Positions 11,587-22,620 are shown, numbered from the stretch's first letter. The stretch: 62,513 nt of DNA from Thoreauomyces humboldtii (GCA_027596035.1 JADGJA010000037.1:1-62513), one strand, 5' to 3'. The notes: generated by a model from the letters alone, not told the origin. Program-made: numbers and translations.

Positions 11587-13326
11587 TTATACCGCCGCGA
11601 CGATAGCCTGAGCGACCGGCGCAACGGCTGGCAGTTTGTGCTGCTCGTGTGACAGGAAGACGTGGCCATCCGAGTGACGCTCCTTTTCGAGCGGGATCCA
11701 GCTGATGGCGGGACATTTCGCCAGCTCCTTTGGCGTGTACTGGGACCGCTGGGTGGTGAGCCAGTCGCGATCGTCGCCGATGGCGTGGTACTTGTGACGG
11801 GGAGCGAAGTCCAACTCGCGAGTGTGTCGGCCTGGTGAGAGGAAGTCGGCGTGGTGCGTCGACAGACCTTCGAAACGCGTACCAGGAGCTTGGTACTTTG
11901 GTACCTCGCGAACCGAGCGCTCCACGGATTTGGGCTGGTAGTTGGTACGGTCTGAAAAGCAAAGAATTTAATGCGAGCTTCATCAGGATTTTGTTTTGCC
12001 AGAAGAGGGAAGGGTGAAGGACAGGCTGGATCATACATGTCGTTGCGTCGTCGAAATGCGAAGTGTTTGGAACGTATGCAGCCTTGTGCTTTCCCTCCTT
12101 CGCAGGGAGCGCCCAGTGTCGGAAACTATCCGCATTTGTAGTTGTGCCCTCAAACGGCTGTTTGTGTGAAGAGGATATCAAGAGACTGAATCCTGCATGT
12201 CGCAAGGAAACGAACGGATGCTTACCGCAGGGTTTACTTCATATACACGTCGAGGGGCCTAGACAAACCGAACCAGTAAGCTCAGTCACGCGAGACGGAA
12301 GAAGCAAACACCGAGCAAGTGTGTTTCGTGGCGTACCATGGAAGCACCTCTGGCAAGTTGTTCCCCCGCATATGCTGCAGCAGCGGTTGACCGAAAATCT
12401 CTGGCGAAACCGAAGCAGAATGAGAGAGCTGCCGTGAATCGTCGAGGCAGTTTTTCTTCAAGACTCCCACCTGTCCTCGACCACATTGACATGTTTGGCT
12501 GGAGGATGAGCGTTAGCGTGAGGAGCCACCTTCCACGCCTTGTAATCAGTGTGGTTGGTGGTCTCGTCGTTGAACCGAGTGGTAGGTTTCTGATAGACAG
12601 CAGCTTTGTGGAACGATCGTGGCTGGAGAGCGAAGGGTTGGTAGTCCCTCTTGTTTGTCGTCTGGCCGTCGAACTTGCCTGCAGGTGAGAGGTCAAATGG
12701 TGAGAGTTTGCTGGAAGAGCCCTGCCATTTTGCAATGTACCAGAATTCTCAACGTAGTTGGCATGCGGGCCTTTCTTTTGGACCGGGGTGATGTCCCATG
12801 CGGGATAATCGCTCTTGCTCGTCGTAGCGCCGTCGAAGGTAGCATCGTTCCGTGTGTAGGCGACCTTGGGAGGCTGTCAAAAAGTCAACTGTGAGCCTAC
12901 AAATCGGCGAGTACGAGGACACAGGCGGAGTAGCATACAGCGTGATGCGGAACGATGGGATGCGATACGTATTTTTCTTGGCTAAAACAATTGTCAGCTG
13001 CGATAACAGGCAAAACGGATCCCAACAAGACGATTCATTTTACTTCTCGGTCGATCCGGTGAACGCTCCGCCTTTCCAGTCGAGCTGCTGAGGATGCGCT
13101 TTCCCGCGTGTGCGAGGGCCACTTGCATATTTGAGGTAGTTGTCTCCGTACTCTGCGATCCGACCGTCAGTATGACGATGCACCCCCAGGTCAAGTCCAT
13201 CGATAGTGGGTTCATACCCGTGTGGGCATCCAAATGACTATCGACATGCTGCGGGACCTTGCAGAGTTTGTGACGACCGCACGTGCAGACGCTGCATATA
13301 CATTGCTCTGGATGATTATTCGGCAT
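11587..13326 (-). CDS. SAXO: SAXO (stabilizer of axonemal microtubules) family protein
   Basis: This gene was assembled from the minus strand exon by exon with consistent phases. The N-terminus carries CICSVCTCGRHK, the Cys-rich SAXO signature, followed by EYGDNYLKYASG. At least seven degenerate Mn-type repeats follow: ATFDGATTSKSDYPAW, GKFDGQTTNKRDYQPF, TRFNDETTNHTDYKAW, RDFRSTAAAAYAG, APFEGTTTNADSFRHW, HFDDATTYRTNYQPK and TRFEGLSTHHADFLSP. The C-terminal motif DWLTTQRSQYTPKELAKC matches the SAXO end module. SAXO1/2 bind and stabilise axonemal and centriolar microtubules through these repeats. One exon is 33 nt (12226-12258, APRRVYEVNPA). The gene suggests a flagellated life stage. The identity is strong; a few intron borders (12860-13050) are inferred. 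Confidence 0.88.
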
Positions 13327-13772
13327 GATAGACTGATCTTTGCTGATGTTCTGGAAGTCCGAGAGTATCTCTTTTGGAACCAAAAAGGATACGTTAGGCT
13401 ATCAACTTTGTTCCAGACAGTACCAGGCTCGACCCATGCGCGCGTACCCTAAGCTGCCGCCTCTTGAGTACCGAAGTGGAGAATCTAGCGGTTGGCAGAG
13501 TAGTAAAAAGCGGAGACAGCTGACAATGGCCGAGCGGAAGCAAGCCAGCGGGACCTAAGTAGTCTAAGGGGACACAGACTGGGTCGGACAGCGGAGTTGG
13601 ACGGAGAAATTAGACAGCAAGTGCCTAGCGTATAGCACCCAGACTCGGGATGTGCGACCATATTGCCCCACGAGGCAGAGAAGATATGATTGAACAAGCA
13701 GATCTCTTCAGTATCTAGTCGAGGGTCTATCTGAACACATCGGTTGCGCTGCGGCAAAAATCTTTAAATTCC
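13327..13772. other. Intergenic, no gene seen
   Basis: This lies between the SAXO start and the end of the aminopeptidase gene, both on the minus strand. It should contain the SAXO promoter. Open frames here are short and featureless. Confidence 0.45.
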
Positions 13773-15794
13773 CTATACAAGGAAAGCCTGGACGAGGGCA
13801 GCGACTGGCGCGCCGGTGACGGGCGCCAGCGAAAGTCCTACGCCGTGATCCTCCTCGGCCGATCCTGCGATGTCGAGGTGGGTGTAGGCGATGGGGTGCT
13901 CGGTGTCGAGTCCGTGATGGGGGGAGAGACCGGATGCGACCGCCATAAAGGCGGCTGGGGACTGATGTCCTCGGTTAGTCGCCGAGGAGGCCTTATCGTT
14001 GGCCTGCACGACGTCCTCGTTGGCGCTTCCGGGCAGGTTAAACTAGATGGAGTTTTCGGTGAACTTAATCGCCCCTCTTCTCGCAAGCTAGATAGTGTGA
14101 AAGCGAAGCACTCACGTTATAGTCCTCTCGCCGCAAAGTGGATCGCTCGAAAGGATCTCCGATGATGTGACCAGCGGCTACGAGACGGGTCGAAATCGAG
14201 TCCTCGCGAGCTGGTCCGTTGTCAAGACAAATTCCGTAGGGCCCTACGGCACGCACCGCGTGGCCTGTGAGCGTAGCGACCGTCATCAAGCGGGAAGGAA
14301 TCTTTGCATAGCGAGGGGACAAAGCGCGCTCTTTGGCCAGGCACAGGAGATCTGTCATCACCATTCGACCTTCGGCATCTGTGGCAGATAAGGCAAAGAT
14401 TTAAAAATTTGCTTGCACATGCCAGGACGCACAAGCAGGTAAACGACCTACCAGTGTTTCCAATAAGAGCTAAGTATCGCAAGGAAAAGCTGATCAGCCT
14501 ATCGCGCTCGCTACACTTGTTGCGTCATTATGCTTACCTCGGACACCTGCGCGCGAGACAATAATCTCGTCAGATACATATCCGTCGGCGCCACAGCTGT
14601 TTCGGACGAAGCCAAGGTCAGCGATGACGTTGACGTGTCTTGGCTTCAGTAGAGCCTAGTACACGAAGGAGTTGGTTCGGGGGGGTCAAACGGATAGCTT
14701 CTCGATCGTCAATGAGATGCCCGCATACCACAGTTTTGAGGAACCCAGCGCATCCGGTGGCACCGCACTTGTCACGCGACATGCCACGCATCCAACCGCC
14801 CGCCTTGATGTCCAGACCACCGGTGTCGTAGGTGACGCCCTTTCCGACCAAGAAGATGTTCTCCTTGACCTCGGACTGGTCGGGAGCGTGATACTCCAAA
14901 CGAACCACCGCGGGGAAGTGTCGAGGCACGGCAAGCGAGGCACGAGCTACGGCGTGGAGGAAGGGATATTCCTTCTTGAGAACGGCAACGTCCCTTTCGA
15001 TGGACACGGTCACGTCCGTGCCCTTGAAGGACGCCTCGATGTACTCTGCGGCACGGAGAGGGGTCATGCGCTCGGGGTCCGAGCCTCCGACGTCCTTCGC
15101 AAGCCGACGACCCTCGTCCACCGCGTTTGCAAATCGGACGGCCTGTTCGGCGAGCTCGTCGGAACCGTCGACTGCGATGCCGATCTCCTCGAAAGGCTCC
15201 TCTGCGATCTTCTGGCTTGCGGAGTGCTCGCGAGCCTGGAGCGGGACGTAGGCCTCTGCGAGGAGGCCGAGAAGGGTGACCTCCAGGAACTTGCTGTAGT
15301 CGCGCTGCAATCGAGCGGTGGTCGCGGAAGAAACACCGGGCGTCGCGGTGACGGGTGTGTCGGGAAGGATGACGAGAGGGCGCTTGCTTCCTGAGCTCCT
15401 GATGCGTCGCAGTCCGGAGCGAGCGGCGTCTGTGAATCGACGAACGTCGTCCTGTGACGATGGTCGATAATCAGATGAAGGTCGTTCAACAGACCTCAAC
15501 GTGAAACGCGAACCTGGCACTCACCACATCACCGCGGAGGTTGCCGGTGGGACTCAGGACGACGCGCGAGCCCGGGGCGTCTCCGTGGGCGAGGAAAGCG
15601 ACTGTCGTGGCAGCGGAGGCGTCCGCCTTGGTGAGGGCCAGGACGGCGGGTGCGAGAGACCGGAGGGCGTTCGACTGGGTGGTGATGGAACCGATGGCCG
15701 AGAATATGACAAGGAGACCGTCGTAAGGGGACTGGGCCGAGAGGGCAGCCGCCAGCTTTGGCGCGAGGACGGGAACGATACGAGGAAGCACCAT
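13773..15794 (-). CDS. M17 family leucyl (cytosol) aminopeptidase
   Basis: Minus-strand, multi-exon. Exon 1 starts at 15794 (MVLPRIVPVLAPKLAAALSA). The long central exon (about 14750-15430) ends with the first metal-binding block, VGKGVTYDTGGLDIKAGGW then MSRDKCGATG (Lys and Asp ligands). The next exon gives ALLKPRHVNVIADLGFVRNS and DEIIVSRAGVR. An 18-nt micro-exon (14452-14469) supplies LIGNT, completing NTDAEGRMVMTD, the signature with metal-ligand Asp and Glu and catalytic Arg. ATLTGHAVRAVGPYG and the C-terminal HPIAYTHLDIAG block follow. M17 enzymes are dizinc exopeptidases, usually hexameric, that remove N-terminal hydrophobic residues in the cytosol. The N-terminal third is divergent, as is usual in the family. 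The call is firm; the exact border near 14050-14110 is inferred. Confidence 0.93.
14452..14469 (-). other. 18-nt micro-exon of the M17 aminopeptidase
   Basis: On the minus strand this exon reads CTCTTATTGGAAACACTG, flanked by TTAG and GTAGGT. With one base carried from the previous exon and two supplied by the next, it encodes A-LIGNT-D. That places it inside the invariant NTDAEGR active-site motif. Without it the frame and the motif are both lost, which strongly supports it as real. Confidence 0.8.
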
Positions 15795-16065
15795 GGTTTG
15801 ATTCGCTATCGTTGACGGGGTCTACTGTATGGAAACGTACGTACTGCACTGTACTGTACTGTATGAGAGGGGGTTGGGTGGTGGTTGGTGTGCCAAAAAA
15901 GAAGGTGTTGGTTGGTGTGGATCACAATCAATGGGATAGGGGAATCTGCACAGTGACTGGAGGGGAAACAAGGAGGAGGCCCTTTATATATGAGTCATAC
16001 AACCGCACGGCTAATAGCCGCTTACAGCCTCTGTCCACCCCGCAATCGCACTTCATTCACATGCT

Positions 16066-16969
16066 TTGCTGGTCTCCCGTTCGCGGTCTTGCCGTTGCAG
16101 TCCAGCTTCTCCCGGATTCGACAACGAACTGTCTGAGGAGGTTGTTCCCATGCGCCTGAGCGCTGCCACGGCCGCCCCGCCGAGTCCCCTGCCGCGCTTC
16201 AAAGTGGCTGCTGCTCGGCTGCCGGTTCAAAGCCATACATCCGACGGCGCCTCGACGACGCTCCATCCGATACCTGTTCGGCTAACCCACCTGTGGGCGC
16301 AGCGCTGGGAAGAATAAAAGCCAACCAAGATCACCGGAGTGAATTTTTGAGGAGATTGAACTTGACAAGAAACTCCTTGCCCATCACGTTGCAAGCTTTG
16401 CTGACCAATTCAAACCAAACCAGGACCAGACCGACGAGGAGTACTCCGACACTTCCTTTCACCCCATCTACGGGACTCTTGCCTGTCCACCGTCTCATTG
16501 GGGCTGACGAGATGACCCATGGGTTGCTCTTCCTTTTCCCTTGTATGAATGCCTTGACTCGACCTACCTCGCTGTATCTTCACTGCGGAATCCTGTTGCT
16601 AGTAGTCCACAGGGATGCTGTCCAAACCGGCGGAATTGGGATGCTGAATGTGGAGTTGAGGAAGAAGGGGGAAGAAGCTGGACTTTGTGCTTCATCCCGA
16701 CGTGGCTTGGCAGCTCCACTGGCGCATCCCTCGCTCCTTCTCGCTGCACTCCCTCCACGTCTGGACGCACAGAGTTGGCAGCTTCCACGTCCACGCGTTC
16801 CCACTCGCTCTGAGGTCATCCGTGGCTTGATTCCAGCAAATCCTCTCGTTCTCTCTCCGCATCCCTCGGTGTCTGCTTATCCAACGACAAAAAAGAAAAA
16901 GAAAACAGAGTTAGAACGCACGGCACACGTCCCGCTTACCAACTACGCGTGTAATGGGACAACGTGATG
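16066..16969 (+). CDS. Possible unrecognised gene
   Basis: Two stretches look coding but lie in different frames, so splicing would be required. The first, near 16120-16315, is Ala/Pro-rich (LSEEVVPMRLSAATAAPP). The second, near 16347-16500, contains EIELDKKLLAHHVASFADQ then FKPNQDQTDEEYSDTSFH and PIYGTLACPPSHW, preceded by an acceptor-like TTTTTGAG. A competing 224-codon frame (16293-16967) has low-complexity ends. I do not recognise a family and cannot fix the exon structure. Boundaries are only the limits of the open frames. Confidence 0.3.
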
Positions 16970-17030
16970 CGATGCGTGTTGGCTGCGCTCTCGACGTAGC
17001 TCTCGCCTGGAAGGGGCGCTGCGCTCAGGG

Positions 17031-17036
17031 TATAAG
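17031..17036 (+). promoter_or_regulatory. TATA-box-like element
   Basis: TATAAG occurs 79 nt upstream of the ATG at 17115, and the ATG is followed by a coherent N-terminal sequence. The position fits a TATA element for that gene with a short 5' UTR. Inference from position only. Confidence 0.4.
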
Positions 17037-17114
17037 ACCAGAGGGTCCCCCCCGGTTTTCGCCCTTTTTCCTTTAGGCTGATCCTCATCGATTATCCGAA
17101 GCAAACTTGCTAAA

Positions 17115-17900
17115 ATGGTCTCTTTCCAACTTTCTCGCGTCTCTAGTGCTGTCCAGGCCCAAGCTGTACAGACCCTTCGTCAAGCTCGCCGTGCCTTGCT
17201 GCCAACTCTGCAAGCTACCGCACCCAACCCGTCCGAGGGTCAGTTCCGTACCACAGAAGAATATGGGATCGCCGCCGGGTACCTCGCCGTCCTATCCAGA
17301 GCCGCTCCGTTCGGTCGTCAAATCGTCCAGGGCAACCCGGTCTTGAACGTCGTCGGGTCACCCAGCAGATCACACACGCAGCCAGGTGCATCTTGGCAAT
17401 CTCCTCGGCAGGACCGCAGCCGAAGAAGTGCACCAAGGGAAAGCCGTTGGTAAGAGGCCTTGCTCAGAAGCGTCTCAACCAACTCTGCAGGAGTGCCCAG
17501 CAGCCGGCTCGCAAGAAGCTCCGCTCGATGTTCAAGGAGTACACGCTCGTCGAGGAGACCAAGGCCCACTGGCGTCAGGTTCAAGCTCAGGTTCTTGACG
17601 TCGTCGCCTTCGTTCCCTCGTATGTACCCCAGACCATTCTTGCTCTCACTTCTTCTTCTCGGTCTTCTTCTGTCCCATCCCAGGCAGAGGACACCGTCAT
17701 ACTTGAGGAGATCGTTGCTGCAGCCGCCGCCGTCGTCATCGCAGACGAGTCCACCACCGTCCCCCCCGAAGCTTCTTCACCCTCGCCGTCCCCGAGTCAA
17801 GAAGGTGAAGAACACGGAACCGATACGTCGATCCGCTCGCATCGCTCGTCAGAACCCTCGAAGATCCGTCCACATCGCGGTCAAGGGTGCCCGATCCTGA
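17115..17900 (+). CDS. Unrecognised protein, possibly mitochondrial
   Basis: The ATG at 17115 sits behind a TATA-like box. The N-terminus (MVSFQLSRVSSAVQAQAVQ, then LRQARRALLPTL) is basic and lacks acidic residues, like a mitochondrial presequence. Downstream, FRTTEEYGIAAGYLAVLSRA is followed after a frame change by a helical segment in another frame (MFKEYTLVEETKAHWRQVQ, then AQVLDVVAFVPS). A donor (TC|GTATGT) and acceptor (CCCAG|GCAGAG) then lead to a basic tail ending RRSARIARQNPRRSVHIAVK with a stop at about 17900. I considered ATP synthase subunit g but its signature (GEIIGR) is absent. The existence of a gene is likely; its structure and function are unknown. Confidence 0.45.
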
Positions 17901-18089
17901 GAATCCAACACACACACAACGGATCGGATCCTCTCGAGGAAGCAAGTATGTCGTCGCTGGCCTCTGACCTACCGTTGATTCCCGACTCCCATCGCAGTCG
18001 AAGTTGCTCTTTGTTGTCTTTTGTCGTCCTTGTCTCTCCGTCGCTCGCTCGCTCGCTTGCCTTTACCTTGCCTCCCAATGAACAGCTAG

Positions 18090-18460
18090 TCGCCTTCGCC
18101 ACGGTCCACCTTGTCGACGTTCCACCTTCGCCGACTTTCCGCCTTCGCCAATCCAACCGTCCACCTTCGGCAAGTTTCAACCTTCGCCAACGCCACCACC
18201 ACCTTCGCCAGCCTTCCACCTTCGTCAAGCTTGCACCTTCACGTCCGACCTTCACCACCACCTCGTTCGCCACGGTTCCACCTTCGTCAACGGTTCGCCT
18301 TCGTCAAGTTTGCGCCTTCGCCTTCCACGTTTGCCACCACCACGTTCGCCACGGTTCCACCTTCGCCAACGGTTCGCCTTCGTCAAATTTGCACCTTAGC
18401 CTTCCATCTTCGCCACGACCTCCTTCGCCAACGTCCCACCCTTCGCGCCAACGGACGGAG
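18090..18460. repeat. Degenerate minisatellite (CCACCTTCGCC-type units)
   Basis: About 370 nt are built from imperfect units of the form TTCCACCTTCGCCAA and CGGTTCGCCTTCGTCAA. Within it, a block beginning GTTCGCCACGGTTCCACC at 18265 recurs at 18344, a direct duplication with a 79-bp period and only a few mismatches. The array keeps long frames open on both strands, which explains several spurious ORFs. Confidence 0.85.
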
Positions 18461-18628
18461 TTCCACCAGCACGTCGCTAAGTCTAACCCCTTTGAACCTG
18501 AAGTGTCCGAGAACAACTGAAACATCAATCTTTCTAGAGAATGCAGCTTGCCTGATCTCTTCTTTTCCTTGCGGAGAAGAGAGGAGGGTGAACCGTCCCA
18601 AGCCGGTGTAAAAGCAGAGGTCTAGATC

Positions 18629-18657
18629 TTTCTTCTTCTTCTTCTTCTTCTTCTTCT
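18629..18657. repeat. (TTC)n microsatellite
   Basis: Nearly ten perfect TTC/CTT triplets, continuing imperfectly as TCGTTCTCGTTCTTCAG. It reads as poly-Lys/Glu on the minus strand and is a polypyrimidine tract on the plus strand. Confidence 0.95.
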
Positions 18658-18916
18658 CGTTCTCGTTCTTCAGATGTCGTCGACTACACCGATCAAGGCA
18701 CCGATGAAGCCCCCCAAGCTCCGACAAGGTTTCGTTCAAGGTCGTCGTCGATGGAGGGGGATGCAGGGATGCGTCGACGGCGATGGGGGATGGACTGGGG
18801 AATCGGTGCACACTGTCCTTGTAGTCCTTGTAACACTTTTTTTGAACGACATGAAAACATCTGATGCCCATCCTATCTCTTCGTCCCCACGAACCGCTGT
18901 TTGATGCGCACTTCTA

Positions 18917-18936
18917 ACACACACACACACACACAC
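18917..18936. repeat. (AC)n microsatellite
   Basis: Ten perfect AC dinucleotides. Confidence 0.95.
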
Positions 18937-19070
18937 CCATGAATAGGGATGTGGAAAGAGGTTGTTGGAACTGTAAACTCGATCCCGACTGTTGAAACGT
19001 TTCCAAATTCTCCAACCCCCAACCCCCAACGCATTTCACGACGGGAAACTGTCTTCGAACCCGATGGTGT

Positions 19071-19081
19071 TCTCTCTCTCT

Positions 19082-19115
<34 letters not shown>
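19071..19115. repeat. (CT)n microsatellite
   Basis: CT dinucleotide runs interrupted by one CCCCCCC stretch. On the minus strand this reads as GA repeats and creates an artificial Arg-Glu frame. Confidence 0.95.
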
Positions 19116-19121
<6 letters not shown>

Positions 19122-19651
19122 TGGACCATTTCATCAATTCCTCATGGAATGGCACGGGAATAGCCTCGAGACCATGGGCACCTTTTTCTCCTTTCTCTCG
19201 AAAACGATACAGGGGTATTCGGAGGTATGGGCAGGGAGCGAGCGACACCTCTGCAGGGGGTGGAGGGGAGGGCAGGATCACGATGTGGACGGGGCCCCCC
19301 GAGAAGAGCACGGTGGACAAGGGGGCATGGAAATTTTTTATTCTCGACGAGAGTGGCAACTGTCCTTTTCCCTTTTCCTCGTTTATTTGAATCGTGATGG
19401 GAAGGAGAACCTTGGTTATGGGAAAGGTTCATGGATGGAAAGAGAAGAGGAAGGGGAAGCTAAAGGATGAGAGAGACAAGGGTCAACCTGCTTGACGAGG
19501 GGGGTAACGTGGGGTGGACTGTAAGCGTGACGGAGTCGACCGGGATGCCAGGGCATGACGGGGTTCAGGACTTTTTTCGCATGACGGATGCTGCCAGTGT
19601 GCGAGATTTCGGAACGTCGCTCGACATGTTTTGTGGTGACTGGAAGCTGCG

Positions 19652-20320
19652 CTACGGGGAAAGTCGATGCAGACTTGCGTTTCGGTTTTTGAAAGCGTTT
19701 GAGATGGGTGTATCGTCCAGTAGGGGGTCGGAGAGATATAAAGTTGGGTGATGGGGGTCCTTGAAGGTTCCTTCAAGATCTCCGGATGCGACGGATGCGC
19801 GCAGTCTCGAGGTAATGATGCCGGGATAGTCCTGGCTTTCCTTCTTGATTTCGAGTGAAGACAAGCCATCTGCGTCTCACCTGAAGCATGCAGGTTTACG
19901 AATGTGATGTAAGTGACGCAACGGTTAGTGAGGCCGGCATCAGGGCCTACGTCCAGACGAACGACGAAGCTCGGGTTCTCTGGAGCATTCCACCGGAAAG
20001 TCCCCGAGCCAGCACCGAGACACCCTACGCCATGGGAGGGATGATACCGCGTTGAGCTAGGTGATGGCTGGTGATGGGCTGATATCCTGGGGGGTTGGAG
20101 GTGGTAGCAGGAGTTTGAACGTCGGGACGATGGGGCAAATGGGACCCTGAGGGTGTGTGTGTTGCCGATTCAGGGGGGTCGGGTCCGTCGGAGTCGGTCG
20201 GGTGGAGAGGGCTGTCGATCAGAAAAGGGCACCAAATGTCAGGCGGCGGAGAGGGTCCCTCCCTCCTTTGCCCTCCGGCAGCAGACCGAAAGGTGTGACA
20301 GAGAGACTCCGGGAGTCGGT
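19652..20320 (-). CDS. Unrecognised gene, divergent from ATG4
   Basis: Two minus-strand segments look coding. One (about 19888-20050) encodes GVGCLGAGSGTFRWNAPENP then SFVVRLDVGPDAGLTNRCVT, a beta-strand-like alternating pattern. It ends HAS at a GTGAGA donor. The other (19652-19793) encodes DLEGTFKDPHHPTLYLSDPL then LDDTPISNAF, ending NASLHRLSP and stop. They join in phase (G|AT). Upstream the frame is open into a Ser/Pro/His-rich segment, but the start codon and first exons are not resolved, so the 5' limit given is approximate. I do not recognise a domain. Confidence 0.45.
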
Positions 20321-20714
20321 CTGACGTGTTCGTCGCGTTGCACGCGTTGCCCCGGGCGTTGCCGTTGCGTGCGCTGCGTGTCCGGCAGGAAAGCTGTCGA
20401 CAAAAAGGTGAAGCAAAGGTCATGACTGAAGTCACTGAACCCCCCCTCACCTGCTCCCCGTCGCCATTCGCACATGTGGTTACCCGATTGAGCAGCAGCA
20501 CACCCATACGTCCCATCATCAACACAGGGTCCATTGCAATACCCCTGAGGGTCATCCCCATCGTTCGGTCTACTTCGCCCCCTCTCTTGGAGGAACAAGA
20601 AAAGAAAGGGCATCCCGCATCACCAAGCTGTCTCCTTTTTTGTTCCCCAACCCTCCAAGAGTCAGAAACGAACGCTGCTCGAGGAGAAACACAACAGGAG
20701 ACGACGGGCTCACA

Positions 20715-22330
20715 ATGGAGCACAACTCACCCTCCACCTTGTCTGACCTGCCATCCACCTCCATCGCCCCAACCGAAACCCAGACCATTCCACCGGCTTC
20801 CTCGTCACCACCGCCAGGAAGCGTGACGCTATGGTCCAAAGTCAGCGAGGGACTCACAAACTTCTTTTACGTCACATCGGAACGGCTACGACCCACGAAC
20901 GTTCCAGGCGCCAACATGCAGGGTCCCATATCCTTCCTCGGTGGCGTCTCCTATCCTACCTTCACCGATCCAGCCTTCCTCTCCGACTTCCAGTCTCGTC
21001 CCTGGATGACCTACAGGAAGGACTATCCTCCCATCCAGGACTCCTCCTACACCTCAGACGCCGCCTGGGGCTGCATGCTGAGGACGGGACAGATGATGCT
21101 CGCGAGCACCCTCCTCGTCCACAAACTGGGGAGGGACTGGAGGCTCGCATGGGATGACAAGGACACAAGGTCCTGGAGCAGCTACAGAAAGGTTTAGGAT
21201 CCTCGTCGATTGCCCCCAAGGAGCGAAGCGAGGGATCCTCACCCACTTCCTTGACCCCAGATCACAGGGCTCTTCCTCGACGCTCCATCCGCACCGTACT
21301 CGATACATCGCATCGCTGCAGCTGGGACTCAGTACGGCAAGAAGATCGGAGAGTGGTTCGGTCCCTCCACCATAGCCCACGTTCTCAAAAAGCTCGTGAT
21401 GGAGGAAAAGGAATGTCCGCTCACCATCCACGTCGCCACCGACGGTGTCATCTACATCGATGTCGTCACCGCAGAGTGTCTACAACGGGATCAGTCGTGG
21501 AAATCCGTCCTGATCCTCTTGCCCCTCATGCTCGGTCTCGAAGGCATGAATCCAGTCTACCATCAGGCACTCAAGGTAAAGCACCTACCTACCTCTCTGG
21601 GCCGTGCGATGCTCTCCGTTCCCGACATTTCTGGTTGAGCCTTCGATGGGATCTAATTCGCATCGTTTTTCAGGCATGCTTCACATTCAAGCAGTGCGTC
21701 GGCATCGCAGGGTCAGTCTCTCATGTGAACGGATTCATCCACAAAAAAAATTATCTTACACACCTTGCAGCGGAAAGCCAAATTCATCATACTTCTTCGT
21801 CGGCACTGCTGACGAAAGCGTACTTTACCTGGATCCGCACATCATGCGGCCAGGTACGACTCTGAACCCCCTCGACTCCCTAATCTGACTAACACTCGCT
21901 GACTCTTGTCACATCAGCCGTCGACATAAAGGATGTGGAATCTTCTACCAAGAACGTAAGGGCTGCCAAAAAAACTCGTCAGAACGTCACTCAATCTTGG
22001 CCTGACCCGGTTCTTTTCATTGATCAGGACTTTTCATCTTATCACTGCGAAACCGTCCGCACCATTCCCCTCATCTCCCTTGACCCATCCCTCGTCCTTG
22101 GTTTCTACTGTCGAGATCGAGCCGACTTCGATTCCCTGTGCGTCACGGCGCAAGAGGTATTGCGCAGCCATCCGGAAGCTCTGTCGAAATAAAGAAGCTG
22201 AAGCATGTGCGATCGTTTCTCTCTCACGCAGGTCGCCAAGGCCTCCACTCCCATCTTCAGCATCGAGAAGCGAGAACCAGAGTTTCAAGATCGGGACGTG
22301 GACGTGATATCAGATAACGACGACTTCTGA
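20715..22330 (+). CDS. ATG4: Autophagy cysteine protease ATG4
   Basis: Multi-exon. The ATG at 20715 ([16 protein letters not shown]) is preferred over an upstream in-frame Met at 20640. The C54 peptidase landmarks are in order: [34 protein letters not shown] with nucleophile Cys at about residue 120, [40 protein letters not shown], then LYLDPH with the catalytic Asp and His. The remaining exons give [20 protein letters not shown] and [13 protein letters not shown]. The protein ends in an acidic tail finishing SDNDDF. ATG4 processes the C-terminus of Atg8 and later removes it from phosphatidylethanolamine. Four or more short introns interrupt the second half. High confidence. Confidence 0.95.
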
Positions 22331-22620
22331 TGTTTCCTCTAATTCCCCGAATATCGCTTTTCCGACATGAAGCCACACCCAAGTTTTAGGCACCTCACCC
22401 CTGTTACATACCCACACCCACCATCTTCTTTTCAGCCCGTCGGAAAGACGCAAACAGTTCTGGAATTTCCTTTTTTTGTCGCGCTACCGAAAACGAAGGA
22501 GAGATATCACATTCAAGGAAAAGGGAGCTGGGTATCAATAGAGAGTGAGTGTAGCAGACAGGAGGGGAGGAAGTTCAGGGTCCCGGCGACAGGGATGGTT
22601 GACAGTGATGAGAAGGAGGC

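Larger units (their letters stand above)
18461..19651. other. Repeat-rich stretch without a firm gene
   Basis: Contains three microsatellites (listed separately) and purine- or pyrimidine-skewed DNA with poly-G runs. Open frames are compositionally biased (poly-Lys on the minus strand over the TTC run, Arg-Glu repeats over the CT run) and are not called as genes. Confidence 0.5.

Noticed and set aside
14672..15394. 240-codon plus-strand frame
   Set aside because: Antisense shadow of the M17 aminopeptidase coding exon, which carries all catalytic motifs on the other strand.
17115..17900. ATP synthase subunit g as identity of this gene
   Set aside because: The N-terminal style fits a mitochondrial protein, but the C-terminal GEIIGR signature is missing in every frame.
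18383..18871. 162-codon minus-strand frame with a poly-Lys run
   Set aside because: The Lys run is the TTC microsatellite read backwards, and the rest covers the minisatellite. No domain or splice support.
19036..19359. Minus-strand frame with Arg-Glu repeats
   Set aside because: Produced by the CT microsatellite; composition only.
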